Source: Circinella umbellata (Eukaryota > Mucoromycota > Mucoromycetes > Mucorales > Lichtheimiaceae). Taken from it: a stretch of 64,000 nt of DNA. Position numbers and translations under genes: made by a program. Location: assembly GCA_025093555.1 (NCBI GenBank), contig JAIWNF010000038.1, forward strand, positions 124,001 to 188,000. The letters run 5' to 3'. Below the pieces are notes generated by a model. It searched no databases, was not told the DNA's origin, and saw only the letters and a list, made by a program, of their open reading frames with translations. The first letter of the stretch is position 1, and every line of letters starts with the position of its first letter. Below, one piece after another: positions 11,501-22,378 of the stretch.

Positions 11501-13380
11501 TAGTTTTTTATTAAATATCAAATTTTCAGGCCATTGAAAACCATGGCACTACTAGTGATTTGCCTATTGATGTACCATCTACCAAGCCAACTCCAGAACG
11601 CATGCAACATGAGGATGTTACAGCGAATATTGATGTTTCAGGGTTGAATCTCAAAAAGGTTGCATATGGGGCCACCGACTACGGTCATGTTGTATTAGCT
11701 CAAACAATTCTCATGACAAATCATGATGTTCAGTTCCACGTTCACTTGTACAATCAACAACAAGAGCACCAACAACAGCAACTTGAACAAATCGAAGGCT
11801 TGGTTAATCTTGAAAAGGCGGAAATTACTAATGCTTGTGAAGAGAAGCAAGAAGTGGATTTTATTTCAAGTCAACTGCAACAACAACAAGAGTCTGATAA
11901 CAACAACAACAACGTACAGAAACAGCTGCAAGATCACCAACTTGAAGAAACAGACCAGACCTTACAACAACGACAACAAAGTGACCGTCATTGTTTCTGG
12001 GTTATCTGAACTTGTGCTGATCATGACTCGATACGTCTAACTGATCAATCTTTATCGAATCAACAAATCGAGCAATTACGTATCAAACTCACCAACGAAA
12101 TAAAATTCACCAAAAAAGAATATTCTATCGATGACTTAAAACTGGCGAAACCTTTCTCAATCACACATGAACAAGTGGATAAGGAGTCGTTTAGCAGGAA
12201 GTTTAATAGGAGACGAGTAAGGCGTAAAAAAGTGAGCTTCCTTCAACACATAACACGCAAGTCAGTTACTTATCACTTTTTTTTCTATAATAGCTGAAGA
12301 AAAACAAGAAGGTTGTTGATGCTGAAGAATTGTTGAAGAACTCGTTCAATGGCATTATGGAACCAGGTGGAATTTTAAAAAGGCAAAAGGTAAATGAATC
12401 ATGTGTTATATTTATTTATTTTGGATAATGCCTGATTGGTTGCTCATCCCGATGATATATTAGAATCGACTGTCTGTTAAGTATACACTCCGTGGTTTCT
12501 ATTATTCTCCATCTGCTATGAATGAAAGGCGACACCAGACAAGTAAAAATAACCTTGTTTATTCTAAACTGGCTCGTGCTGAACGTCATTACGTGAAAAA
12601 GGTGGCGGCCGATAAATTGTATTTGAAGAAAAAAGAAGTTACCGTCATGATGCTGTAAGCTTACTTTTATTATTTTGTTCATTATATCATTTTTTTGTAA
12701 TACTGTTATGAGATTAAGAAATTGACATGAATGTAATTTTTTTTTTGCATTGATAAGATTGGGCTTGCAGGAATGGGTTTTAACACTTTCTTAAAGGACG
12801 CCCAAGAAGAGGTGGGAAGAAGTTTCGAAGTGCACATTATCATTCGACGGCTGTTGGTTTACAGAACGAACACAGATCTAGTCAAACATGCGTTTTTTGT
12901 TTCTCACCCTTGGAACTATTACCGTCAAATATTGTCAAGAATGGGAAAAAGAAGAAAACATCACACGGTGCACTCATCTGCACCAACCCTGACTGTTCCG
13001 CAGTGAAAGCTGGCTATACCACTTTTAATCGAGATTCGGTTGGTGCAACCGGTATTGGATTGGCAGGTACAACAATTCTATTATCACCCGACCGTATACC
13101 TCTTTCCCCACCACAACATCAGCAACTACAACCAGTAAATTCCAACCGGATGAAAAATTTAGTTTGGTTTCGCCATCACTCCGTTCGTATGGTATGTATT
13201 TTAAGTAGCCAAGATGATGAGCATATGTGTAAAGTAAACCAAAAAATCTTATCGAATAATTTAACTGTTATATATTCATTTATCATAGGTGCAAGTCAGA
13301 CATCCACTGTTATTCATGGACCATTTAAGAGCACTTATATTTTTCCCCTTCCCTCAATTTATTCCCCAGAAATTGTATAA
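8518..13380 (+). pseudogene. Degenerate Fanzor (eukaryotic TnpB-like RNA-guided nuclease) gene
   Basis: A long spliced reading frame with a Lys/Gln-rich N-terminal half (8518-11428) and a RuvC-like C-terminal half (11530-13190). The C-terminal half shows YGATDYGHV at about 11667 (RuvC-I type Asp), NEHRSSQTCVFC (alternative Glu followed by the first CxxC), CTNPDC (second zinc pair) and FNRDSVGATGIGLAG (RuvC-III Asp) at 12850-13070. This order, CxxC...CxxxxC then NRD, is that of TnpB/Fanzor nucleases, and the surrounding sequence resembles Mucorales Fanzor proteins as I know them. It is broken: a frame change near 9105-9150, in-frame stops at 10670, 11426 and 12007, and a frame change near 12797. 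Likely introns are 9930-10137, 10373-10499, 11453-11529, 12238-12293, 12390-12463 and 12655-about 12770. The 3' end is uncertain; another splice would extend it to 13567. No terminal repeats are seen. Confidence 0.72.
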
Positions 13381-13667
13381 GCGCCAAAATTTGCACATTG
13401 AATCTCAAAATATTATAGTGTATAGTTTATACATAAGTAATATATTGATATGTATATTTATTGTTCTTAAACGGAGATTTATATTATTTTTTATTAGATA
13501 CTTTAATATTTTATTTATACTAAATAATTTTCATTATGAAATGGAGTGTTATTATACGTTAAAATGATACCGAGCAATGTGAGGTGGTATATATAAAAAC
13601 AAATTAATAGCGGGTGGGTGAAAGAAGAACCATGCTGCTGCTTTTGAAATTTTCCCCAAAAAGGGTT

Positions 13668-13683
13668 GGGACTGAGGTTAGTT
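13668..13683 (+). repeat. Left target-site duplication of the LINE insertion
   Basis: GGGACTGAGGTTAGTT, identical to 14962-14977 and placed just outside the 3' side of the truncated LINE. Confidence 0.8.
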
Positions 13684-14961
13684 TAAAATTTATATTTATT
13701 ATGGAAGACTAGATTGACCTGCACCTATGGGTATATGGTCGCTTCCTTGCGGTACGGAATGAAAAGAATAATAATATTTACAAGGTGATATTGGGGTTGT
13801 GGCAATAACTGAAAAACCCCAGTATGGGGAAAAGCTAGAGCTAGTATAAGAAAGAGAGTGTGGGAGATGCGAAGAAGAAAGAAAAAGATAACAGAAGAAA
13901 AAAAAAAATAACAGAAGAAAATTGTGGCAGGAGAGAGAGAGAGGATACTAAAACGAAGTGTTAGTCGGGTGATGTTGATGATGGTGGTACTAAAGATTCC
14001 AAAGCTTCCTCCGGTGCTGGCTCGTCTTCGTCAAATATATCATTGGGATGGCTGAGAAAATCAATTTCTCTTAGCACCCGAATCAATGCTGGCCATACAG
14101 TTTTCCATTTACCCAAAACAAGACCAACTTCAGATTGTGGTAAAAGGTTAAGGATGTGATCAAGTTGGTGCATATTAGGTGGGAGTTCTGGTATGGCGCC
14201 GAATTTATTGGTCAAATCTAGAAGAAGAGACTGAAGAAGGGGACAGGTGGCGAAATGTTCTCTTCTTGCTTCTTTATGTCCACATCGGCAGTCTTTAAGT
14301 GGGTATGATGGAAGCCAGTGCATACGCCATTTGATGAGCCTGTGACGGTCTCGTGAAAATGCTGGTTGATATAGGATAGGGTCGATGATTCTGTTGATGC
14401 GCATACAGCTAATTGATTTGAATTTATTCCTTCTTGAGGTATATTCTTCATTTCGTTTTTCAGTGATGGCTTGATGGACTGGATTGATTGGTGGAGCGTT
14501 GCTGTTCCTCAGTTTGTTGTAACGTTGGTGAATTCGATTGTTGGTGGTAATGGTTTTCCATTGTTTGTTCGGTTGCTTGTTGTCCCATAAAAATGTAAGC
14601 TCTACCGATCTTGCCATTGATGATACCGGGAGTGTTTGTAGTCGAGCTGCAAACTTTAGTTGAAGAGTTCGAGCACGGAGTTTCATCGAAGGTAGATCAG
14701 CTAAGACCATGGGAACAATAGTGGCTGATTGTTTTGATGCTTTGCGATTGAGAGCCATTTTGACACATCCATTTTGAGCATTATCCAATTTAACCATATG
14801 ATTTGATGTGAGAGCTGCAATGGCAAGGCCATATTCCAATACTGGTCTGATGAAAGTGCGGTAAGAACGTAATGCTGGCCATAAACCAATACCATATAGA
14901 TGAATACCTAGTTGCTGAAGTAGGGCCATGTTTCCTGTTGCTTTCGATGATCGTTGATTGA
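13684..14961 (-). mobile_element. 5'-truncated LINE (non-LTR retrotransposon) insertion
   Basis: A roughly 1.28-kb insertion on the minus strand between two perfect 16-bp direct repeats. It contains the C-terminal part of a reverse-transcriptase ORF (13961-14929) followed by an untranslated tail to the left. The 5' end stops abruptly at the right-hand repeat, where the reading frame meets a stop inside the duplication. Truncation of the 5' end during target-primed reverse transcription is the classic cause. The 3' boundary is only moderately A-rich on the element strand. Confidence 0.85.
13961..14929 (-). pseudogene. LINE reverse transcriptase, C-terminal fragment
   Basis: An open 322-codon stretch with no coding counterpart in the flanking host sequence. 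The motif YRTFIRPVLEYGLAIAAL is the thumb-region signature found after the catalytic domain in LINE reverse transcriptases. A Cys/His cluster typical of the LINE C-terminus follows (CRCGHKEARREHFATC). The catalytic FADD region and the endonuclease are absent, so the fragment cannot transpose on its own. The frame extends upstream of the first Met (SKATGN...) to the truncation point near 14961. Confidence 0.88.
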
Positions 14962-14977
14962 GGGACTGAGGTTAGTT
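14962..14977 (+). repeat. Right target-site duplication of the LINE insertion
   Basis: GGGACTGAGGTTAGTT, the second copy of the 13668-13683 sequence, abutting the truncated 5' end of the LINE. Confidence 0.8.
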
Positions 14978-15610
14978 AGATCAACTTTTCTTTTCCTTTT
15001 TTTTTTTTTTTGTTGAATGTATAAATAAATAAATGCGATTATAAAATGAAGGTATTGTAGAAAATGTATTATAAGTGATTGTGACAAGTAAAGGTAATTA
15101 ACAGACTGTTTTATAATAAAAATAAAACAAGAAGGGATAGACTATATATATACTTTTTATTTTGGTAAAAAAAAAGAACTTTTTTTTGGAAAGTGTGCCG
15201 TATTCAAATAATATTACTGATAGAATAAAACTTTTCTTTTCACAGAAGAGCGAAAAAACAATATGCATTCATATATGGATGAGTTGGTAGATTCCTTAAC
15301 AATTGATTGATTAATAATGGACTTCATCAAAACTACTCGCCATTTCGGAATCGTGATGCAACAACATTACAACGCGCGTCCAAAAAGGAATATACGAAGG
15401 ACTGTCGCCAAAAAGTAGGTAAAATATAACAAGGGAGTATATGTATATATTAAAACAGTTATACAGTTGAGTGTATACCTCACAATAACTGATTTTCCCA
15501 CTACATTTCATACAAGGAAAAATAAAGTTGATCTTATTAATCTCTTTTTCAGCCATTTTGTTTTCAGTCCTAGCTCTTTTTGGGGGAAAATTTCAAGTTA
15601 TGCTGAATTA
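14978..15610. other. Intergenic with one possible orphan exon
   Basis: AT-rich. A plus-strand ORF at 15317-15415 (MDFIKTTRHFGIVMQQ...RRTVAKK) is followed by a GTAGGT that could be a donor. A CAG|TCCTAGC acceptor at about 15568 would lead into the duplicated segment beginning at 15611. This may be a foreign 5' exon captured by the truncated copy, but nothing confirms it. Confidence 0.25.
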
Positions 15611-17461
15611 GATATTGATTGGGAATCTCTAACTGCGGATATCAATCGCGTAAGTTGTAAAAGAAGCTGAGTTTAAGTTGCATAATGTTTTAGTTTTAAC
15701 ATAAGCAATAATGTAAAAATTAAAGTATTTTAGTTTCGAGAAATAAGAGTTGAAACTGAACGTATTGAATATCTTCGCAATGATATCAATGAACGAACGA
15801 GTGTAAGTTTTATCTTGTTACGTAATTATTTGACATCAACCTTTTTTTTTAATTATTAATGACGAACTTTAATTTCTTCTTGTTAATAGCAACGACGGGA
15901 TAGTTCTTCCCCTCCCCTCCCCCTCCCCCTCCTACTCCTAATATTAATACACTTGTTTTGAAAGCTGCTATCGTTGATTGGCGTACATCGAATCCAAAAT
16001 CATTTGAGTAAGTCTTTTTTTTGTGATTTATCTGAAACATCAAGATGCACTTTTGCTAATAAATAAGCATAGAGTGTTAGAATTTGGAATTTTAGACTTT
16101 GTCACAAACCCAAACCCAGGAACCCTGGCTGTACTTGAAAATAATACCGATACTATTTTATCTATAATTCCAGCTATGCATATTAATCAAGCGGGTGCCA
16201 CTGCTGCTAAGAAGACTGCGTATGAAGTTATGAAGAAATTGGTAAGGGAGTCTTGAAGTCATGATATATGTGTTCTTGCTAAATGATAATTACGGGGTCT
16301 CTATAGACTGTGAAAACAAAAGAGCCGTTTGAAAATCAACTAAAAAAAGCTATAAGATGTGCGAAAAAGAGCAATATTAAAGACAACAACAATAATGATG
16401 ATGATTATGATGATGATGATGATTATGATGATGAAAGTAAGAAACGGAAAGAAAGAAGACGCGTCTTGAAATTAATTAATGTCTAGTAAGTGTCAAATGC
16501 AATTGTTATTTGAAGATCGATCGGGTGTTTAACTATAAAATATTGTATGTAGTCGACGTCAATTTAGAAATGGAAGAAATCTATTGAAAGAAGTACAATC
16601 AGAAGGAAATTATGTGGCTTCCTTTTTGGCTCCTCTCTTTGAACACTTGAACTAGACTGGATGTGGTATGTGTAATTCACTCTGTTTCGATTTTTCAGGT
16701 TTACTAATCATTTTTTTACGTAGGGGTGAAACAAAAATAAAATCAGCCCAGTTAATTGACAACGACGTTTTGGATGATGGAGAAAGAAGATCTTCAAGTA
16801 CCAATGTAGACGGTAAAATAACTTTATCTGCTACTGGATTGGAATTATGTATTATTGAAGTATCCGGTCCCCCAGAAGTAAAAGACTATACCCACTTTAT
16901 TAATGATCGAAGAAAGCTGGCAGTAAATATGAAGAAGGCATTCCGATTTATAATTTACAAGAACAAGTTTGGTACGAAACAAATGTTGAAACGAATGACA
17001 ATATATGGCTTGCAGTTCTATGGTATGATTATTATAGTTTTAACATCGATGGGATGATTTATAAGTAATAAAAAGATTTATTAACGATCTTTCTTTTTTT
17101 TTAGAACATAAATTATATATATACTCTCTAAAGATGCCGCAATGGGGTCTATATGTATTTCAGCAAGAAAAAGAGTTACATATGCCAGTGGAACCAGCAA
17201 CAGCAAAAACGGATGTTCCACATATGATCAAAGTATTCTGGCAACTGAAGGTAGATTAGATGATATACGGCACAAGTGATAGAATAATAATACTGAACGC
17301 ACGTTTTTATTATATAGTGTAAACTTATTCAAAGCGCTGAAACAGCAACAAATTACCTGGAATCTAATGATGATGATACATCGTCCGATAATTCTCAAGC
17401 CCATGGTACGCCAACTAAAAGACAAAAAAGAAACAAAAGATCCTCTGTTGATTTTTCATAA
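15611..17461 (+). pseudogene. Copy 1 of the 'EVSG' gene family, 5'-truncated and frameshifted
   Basis: Near-identical to the 28252-30070 copy but starting inside its exon 2. Exon equivalents end or lie at 15649, 15734-15802, 15890-about 16007, 16073-16240, 16307-16485, 16553-16665, 16724-17022, 17105-17250 and 17318-17461. An expanded CTCCCC tract at about 15910-15932 adds 17 nt relative to the other copy and breaks the frame. Both copies also share a frame break at CACTTGAACTAG (16648 here). An Asp-coding GAT/TAT microsatellite in exon 6 differs by 15 nt, which keeps the frame. The first exon of the intact-looking copy is missing, so this copy is a pseudogene unless a new 5' exon was acquired. 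Confidence 0.75.
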
Positions 17462-17949
17462 CAAAACCAACCCGATGTTGTTCAATAAATACCAAGGTAT
17501 TGATCTGGATACGTAACAGCCTGTTTTGTTTTACCATATATCTTTCTTTTTTACCACTTATCTTTTCTCTTCACTTTACAAGGACATGATGTTATCTTTT
17601 CAAAAGGACATGTACCTATACAATTACAAAATTTTAAATACAGCGAACTATGTATTGTTATGTCCCGTTCGGATCGTAATTAATAAAATAAAAAGAAAAT
17701 ATAAGAAATTCCGAGTAAAAGACTCAAGGAATAAGGGAAGTTATATCAATAACTTATTCAATAAAAAGAAAATAAATAAAAGGGCGGTTTTTATAACCAG
17801 CAAATTCAACCGATCAAAATAGTCGGGAAAAGAGTTTATTTTAATAAAAATGAAAGAGAGTGAACTAATAGTTATTTTGTGTGAAAGGAAGAAACTATCC
17901 TTTTTATACTAATTAATTGACTATCTAACTCCTTAATTCGAATCTTGTT

Positions 17950-18020
17950 CCAGGTGAAAGTGAATACAGTTCCAGGTAAAATCGAATCCAATTTCAGGTA
18001 AAATCGAATTCAGTTCCAGG
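17950..18020 (+). repeat. Three short tandem repeats
   Basis: Three degenerate units of about 23 nt built on TTCCAGGTAAAATCGAAT. They lie within the segment lost from the second duplication copy. Confidence 0.6.
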
Positions 18021-18133
18021 TACGTATAGTTAATTCTTATTGGATAAAAGTGAAAATTATTATTGACTGTAAAACTTCTTAAATAAGAATATTTGTAATG
18101 TTGTGAAAATATTGAGATAAGACTGATAGTACT

Positions 18134-18138
<5 letters not shown>

Positions 18139-18188
<50 letters not shown>
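18139..18188 (+). repeat. (TAA)n microsatellite
   Basis: About 50 bp of uninterrupted TAA repeats followed by TGA/GAT-type triplets. This is simple sequence within the segment specific to duplication copy 1. Confidence 0.9.
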
Positions 18189-18189
<1 letters not shown>

Positions 18190-18568
18190 TGATGATAAAG
18201 ATGATAAGGGATAATAATGATAGTAAGGAAATGATATTGATTATATAGAGACGATAAGGATAAATAAATAAAATTAAAAGTATAAGGGAAAAAAAAAGGA
18301 TGTAACAGTATATATATCTGTAAATTTTTATCTCTAATGTATTTTTCTCACAACAACAAAGAAGTAAACAATTCCCAACCCTACGTACAAACCAAGGCAA
18401 AAAATATAAATCTCAATCTCTAAAATAAAACAAATGTCAAAGTATTATTAAAAGCAAAAATCAGGTACACAATTTTGATATATCCTTATGTTCTTCTCTA
18501 ATTTGGTAGCAGTCGACCCATTAGCTATAGACCACAAGATCAATCTGGGTGTAAATCTTATACGTTGG

Positions 18569-20090
18569 AATTTATATACTTTACTAAAGACGAAATCAAT
18601 TGAGCACACGCTTATTCAGCTTATTGCTCTCGTCAGCTCATAAAGAGAGGTACTGAAAAACCTGCTAGGCAGCCGGAAAAATCCGAGGGTAGAACGAAGG
18701 TACATATGGGGTACAAATTGATAAAAAAAAAGAAAATAGGGAAAGCTGAAATACAATAAAGTAGGAAGAAGTATCAAACTAAGATGGAGTGGAAACATGG
18801 CAAGCGAAGAGGAAGCACTGGTTTTTTTATGAATGTAATAATGGGGCAGATGAGGTGGTTGGGGGTTCTATCCATTGAAGCAAGGACTGGCAAAATTTAT
18901 TTATTGGAGGTGATGTCGAAGTACACTGTCATAATAATTTGACAACAAAAAAAAATCATTCACTATAAAAACAAAAGTGGGGTATTGCGACTGTGATACA
19001 ATCTGATACGCTATAGATACCCTGCTGATATCCTGTTGACATTCCGGCCGCTATCAAGATACGTGCGTATTAACTTTGATATCTATCTCATGTATGCTTA
19101 AAATTCCAATAAGTAAAATTCCTGACCCTTAATAACGAAACCTGTCTATCTATCTATCGATAGGTTTATATTCCATATGTTAATTGCTTAGTTTTCATAT
19201 GTTAACAAGTGTCAATCTTATAATTTTCAGTTTTCAATTAGACATGAAACTATTATCTTCCGATACATTTATTATTCTTTTTCATAGCATTGTAACTAGG
19301 TATAAAAATGGAAACACATTGCAAAAATCATAATTGGTGAAAAAACTCTTTCGTTCAACTAAAGGTACTGTACTATATAAGCATACCCGCATAACATGCC
19401 CCACGATCCAAACATATTTCTTTTCATTCATACTGTATATTTACCAAAAAAAAATAGCTGGTTTTCTTGTGCCCTCATTCAACATTCATTAGCTCCACAA
19501 CGTCCTCTTCCAGGGCCAGCAATTAACATCAAGCACAATTTCAGACTTTTTATTCGGTCGTTTTCTCTTTTCTCACTATGTACGTATTGGTATTTATTAA
19601 TTTGTATCCGCGACAAACGATAGTTGTATGATATTCACTTAATATTGATGCATCGAAAGCTTCACGGATACTACCATTCCAATATTTTTAGATAAATCTC
19701 ATCCGATTAATCTTTTACAAGATCCACCTTGCAATGATTTCCAATAGTTGGGGATGATAGAATTACTATCAAAAATATAAATTTCTTCACCGCGATAGTT
19801 AGGGGATTTCTGAGAATCGTTACATATTTTGTCAAGATTCTACACAGGATTATATCAAAGTTTTATTATACGTAATTTTAAAACAGTAAAACAGAACAAA
19901 CATATAGTAATCTTTATAGTGACTAACTACCCACCACATGAGACTCTTCCACCAACAGATTCATATCACGTGACGGATTAATCATCATCAGCCAATCCAT
20001 ATTTGTTGATATTATGCACACTGCGAAATATGAAATACTAAATAGTTCCAATTGGGGGTGCAAGACATATAAAAAAAATAACGCATTCAC
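18569..20090. other. Gene-poor interval before the satellite
   Basis: Only short ORFs with no recognisable domains. Apart from a possible CACTA-like terminus at 18961-19050, I see no gene or RNA. Confidence 0.45.
18961..19050 (+). repeat. CACTA-like transposon end (left), inverted relative to 26877-26969
   Basis: Begins CACTATAAAAACAAAAG and contains GATATCCTGTTGACATTCCGG (the last 21 nt, written here as one motif at 19027-19047). This aligns with the reverse complement of 26907-26927 with one mismatch. The two ends start CACTA and CACTG. No matching 3-bp duplication is seen, so they may be ends of different copies. Confidence 0.4.
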
Positions 20091-22378
20091 TCCAACTGAA
20101 TACCTAAAGAGCGAACAGCACACACTTCACACGCTTTCGCTAGCTAAACATGTCTGAACTGCCCCAACATCACAAATTACACACCTCAGACTACCGTCAA
20201 GAGACCTGTTCTGCTAACGCTGTGCATTCACCTGGTATAATTGAGGTCATGTCCTAAGAGAATATCAAATATAATATATGAGCGTCAGCATCCTAATAAC
20301 AATATTCACGCTGGTTTAAAATCCATCGTATTACCTGAGCAACAAAAGAAAAAGAAAAGCCAATCCAACTGAATACATAGAGAGCGAACAGCACACGCTT
20401 CACACGCTTTCGCTAGTTAAACATGTCTGAACTGCCCCAACATCACAAATTACACACCTCAGACTACCGTCAAGAGACCTGTTCTGCTAATGCTGTGCAT
20501 TCACCTGGTATAATTGAAGCCATGTCCTAAGAGAATATAAAATATGAGCGTCAGCATCCTAATAACAATATTCACGCTGGTTTAAAATCCATCGTATTAC
20601 CTCAGCAACAAAAGAAAAAGAAAAGCCAACCCAAGTGAATACATAGAGAGCGAACAGCACACGCTTCACACGCTTTCGCTAGTTAAACATGTCTGAACTG
20701 CCCCAACATCACAAATTACACACCTCAGACTACCGTCAAGAGACCTGTTCTGCTAATGCTGTGCATTCACCTGGTATAATTGAAGCCATGTCCTAAGAGA
20801 ATATAAAATATGAGCGTCAGCATCCTAATAACAATATTCACGCTGGTTTAAAATCCATCGTATTACCTCAGCAACAAAAGAAAAAGAAAAGCCAACCCAA
20901 GTGAATACATAGAGAGCGAACAGCACACGCTTCACACGCTTTCGCTAGCTAAACATGTCTGAACTGCCCCAACATCACAAATTACACACCTCAGACTACC
21001 GTCAAGAGACCTGTTCTGCTAACGCTGTGCATTCACCTGGTATAATTGAGGTCATGTCCTAAGAGAATATCAAATATAATATATGAGCGTCAGCATCCTA
21101 ATAACAATATTCACGCTGGTTTAAAATCCATCGTATTACCTCAGCAACAAAAGAAAAAGAAAAGCCAACCCAAGTGAATACATAGAGAGCGAACAGCACA
21201 CGCTTCACACGCTTTCGCTAGCTAAACATGTCTGAACTGCCCCAACATCACAAATTACACACCTCAGACTACCGTCAAGAGACCTGTTCTGCTAATGCTG
21301 TGCATTCACCTGGTATAATTGAAGCCATGTCCTAAGAGAATATAAAATATGAGCGTCAGCATCCTAATAACAATATTCACCCTGGTTTAAAATCCATCGT
21401 ATTACCTCAGCAACAAAAGAAAAAGAAAAGCCAACCCAAGTGAATACATAGAGAGCGAACAGCACACGCTTCACACGCTTTCGCTAGCTAAACATGTCTG
21501 AACTGCCCCAACATCACAAATTACACACCTCAGACTACCGTCAAGAGACCTGTTCTGCTAACGCTGTGCATTCACCTGGTATAATTGAGGTCATGTCCTA
21601 AGAGAATATCAAATATAATATATGAGCGTCAGCATCCTAATAACAATATTCACGCTGGTTTAAAATTCATCGTATTACCTGAGCAACAAAAGAAAAAGAA
21701 AAGCCAATCCAACTGAATACATAGAGAGCGAACAGCACACGCTTCACACGCTTTCGCTAGCTAAACCTGTCTGAAATGCCCCAACATCACAAATTACACA
21801 CCTCAGACTACCGTCAAGAGACCTGTTCTGCTAATGCTGTGCATTCACCTGGTATAATTGAAGCCATGTCCTAAGAGAATACCAAAGATAATATATGAGC
21901 GTCAGCATCCTAATAACAATATTCACGCTGGTTTAAAATCCATCGTATTACCTCAGCAACAAAAGAAAAAGAAAAGCCAACCCAAGTGAATACATAGAGA
22001 GCGAACAGCACACGCTTCACACGCTTTCGCTAGCTAAACATGTCTGAACTGCCCCAACATCACAAATTACACACCTCAGACTACCGTCAAGAGACCTGTT
22101 CTGCTAATGCTGTGCATTCACCTGGTATAATTGAAGCCATGTCCTAAGAGAATATAAAATATGAGTGTCAGCATCCTAATAACAATATTCACCCTGGTTT
22201 AAAATCTATCGTATTACCTCAGCAACAAAAGAAAAAGAAAAGCCAATCCAAGTGAATACATAGAGAGCGAACAGCACACGCTTCACACGCTTTCGCTAGT
22301 TAAACCTGTCTGAACTGCCCCAACATCACAAATTACACACCTCAGACTACCGTCAAGAGACCTGTTTTGCTAATGCTG
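20091..22378 (+). repeat. Nine-copy satellite array of 273/266-bp units
   Basis: The anchor GCGAACAGCACAC recurs at 20111, 20384, 20650, 20916, 21189, 21455, 21728, 22001 and 22267, giving spacings of 273, 266, 266, 273, 266, 273, 273 and 266; the last unit is partial. The two lengths differ by a 7-nt indel near ATATGAGCGTCAGC. Long units (except one) carry AACGCTGTGC and GAGGTCATG; short units carry AATGCTGTGC and GAAGCCATG. The unit beginning at 21728 is a mosaic. Units are nearly identical and have no sustained ORF. I found no hammerhead core (CTGATGA with GAAA) on either strand. Confidence 0.95.

Larger units (their letters stand above)
15611..18568 (+). repeat. Segmental duplication, copy 1 (direct repeat with 28252-30508)
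   Basis: The match begins at AGATATTGATTGGGAATC and ends near GATCAATCTGGGTGTAAA. It carries about 656 bp (17653-18308) and a 22-bp stretch near 17580 that are absent from copy 2. The missing block is bounded by GTAT microhomology. The centre to centre offset is about 12.6 kb. Confidence 0.9.

Noticed and set aside
12797..12810. Programmed -1 frameshift at CTTAAAG in the Fanzor-like gene
   Set aside because: Not a canonical slippery heptamer, and the same gene has several other lesions, so mutation is the simpler explanation.
14218..14451. 77-codon ORF inside the LINE
   Set aside because: Shadow frame of the reverse-transcriptase ORF.
16023..16256. Independent small gene from the Met at 16023
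   Set aside because: It is exon 5 of the duplicated gene preceded by intron sequence; the identical ORF in the other copy confirms this.
17933..18400. 155-codon minus-strand ORF rich in Ile
   Set aside because: It is a translation of the (TAA)n microsatellite and AT-rich flanks, with no domain.
20091..22378. Satellite encoding a hammerhead-type ribozyme or a CRISPR-like array
   Set aside because: No CTGATGA/GAAA core on either strand; units are contiguous 270-bp tandem repeats with no spacers, in a eukaryotic genome.
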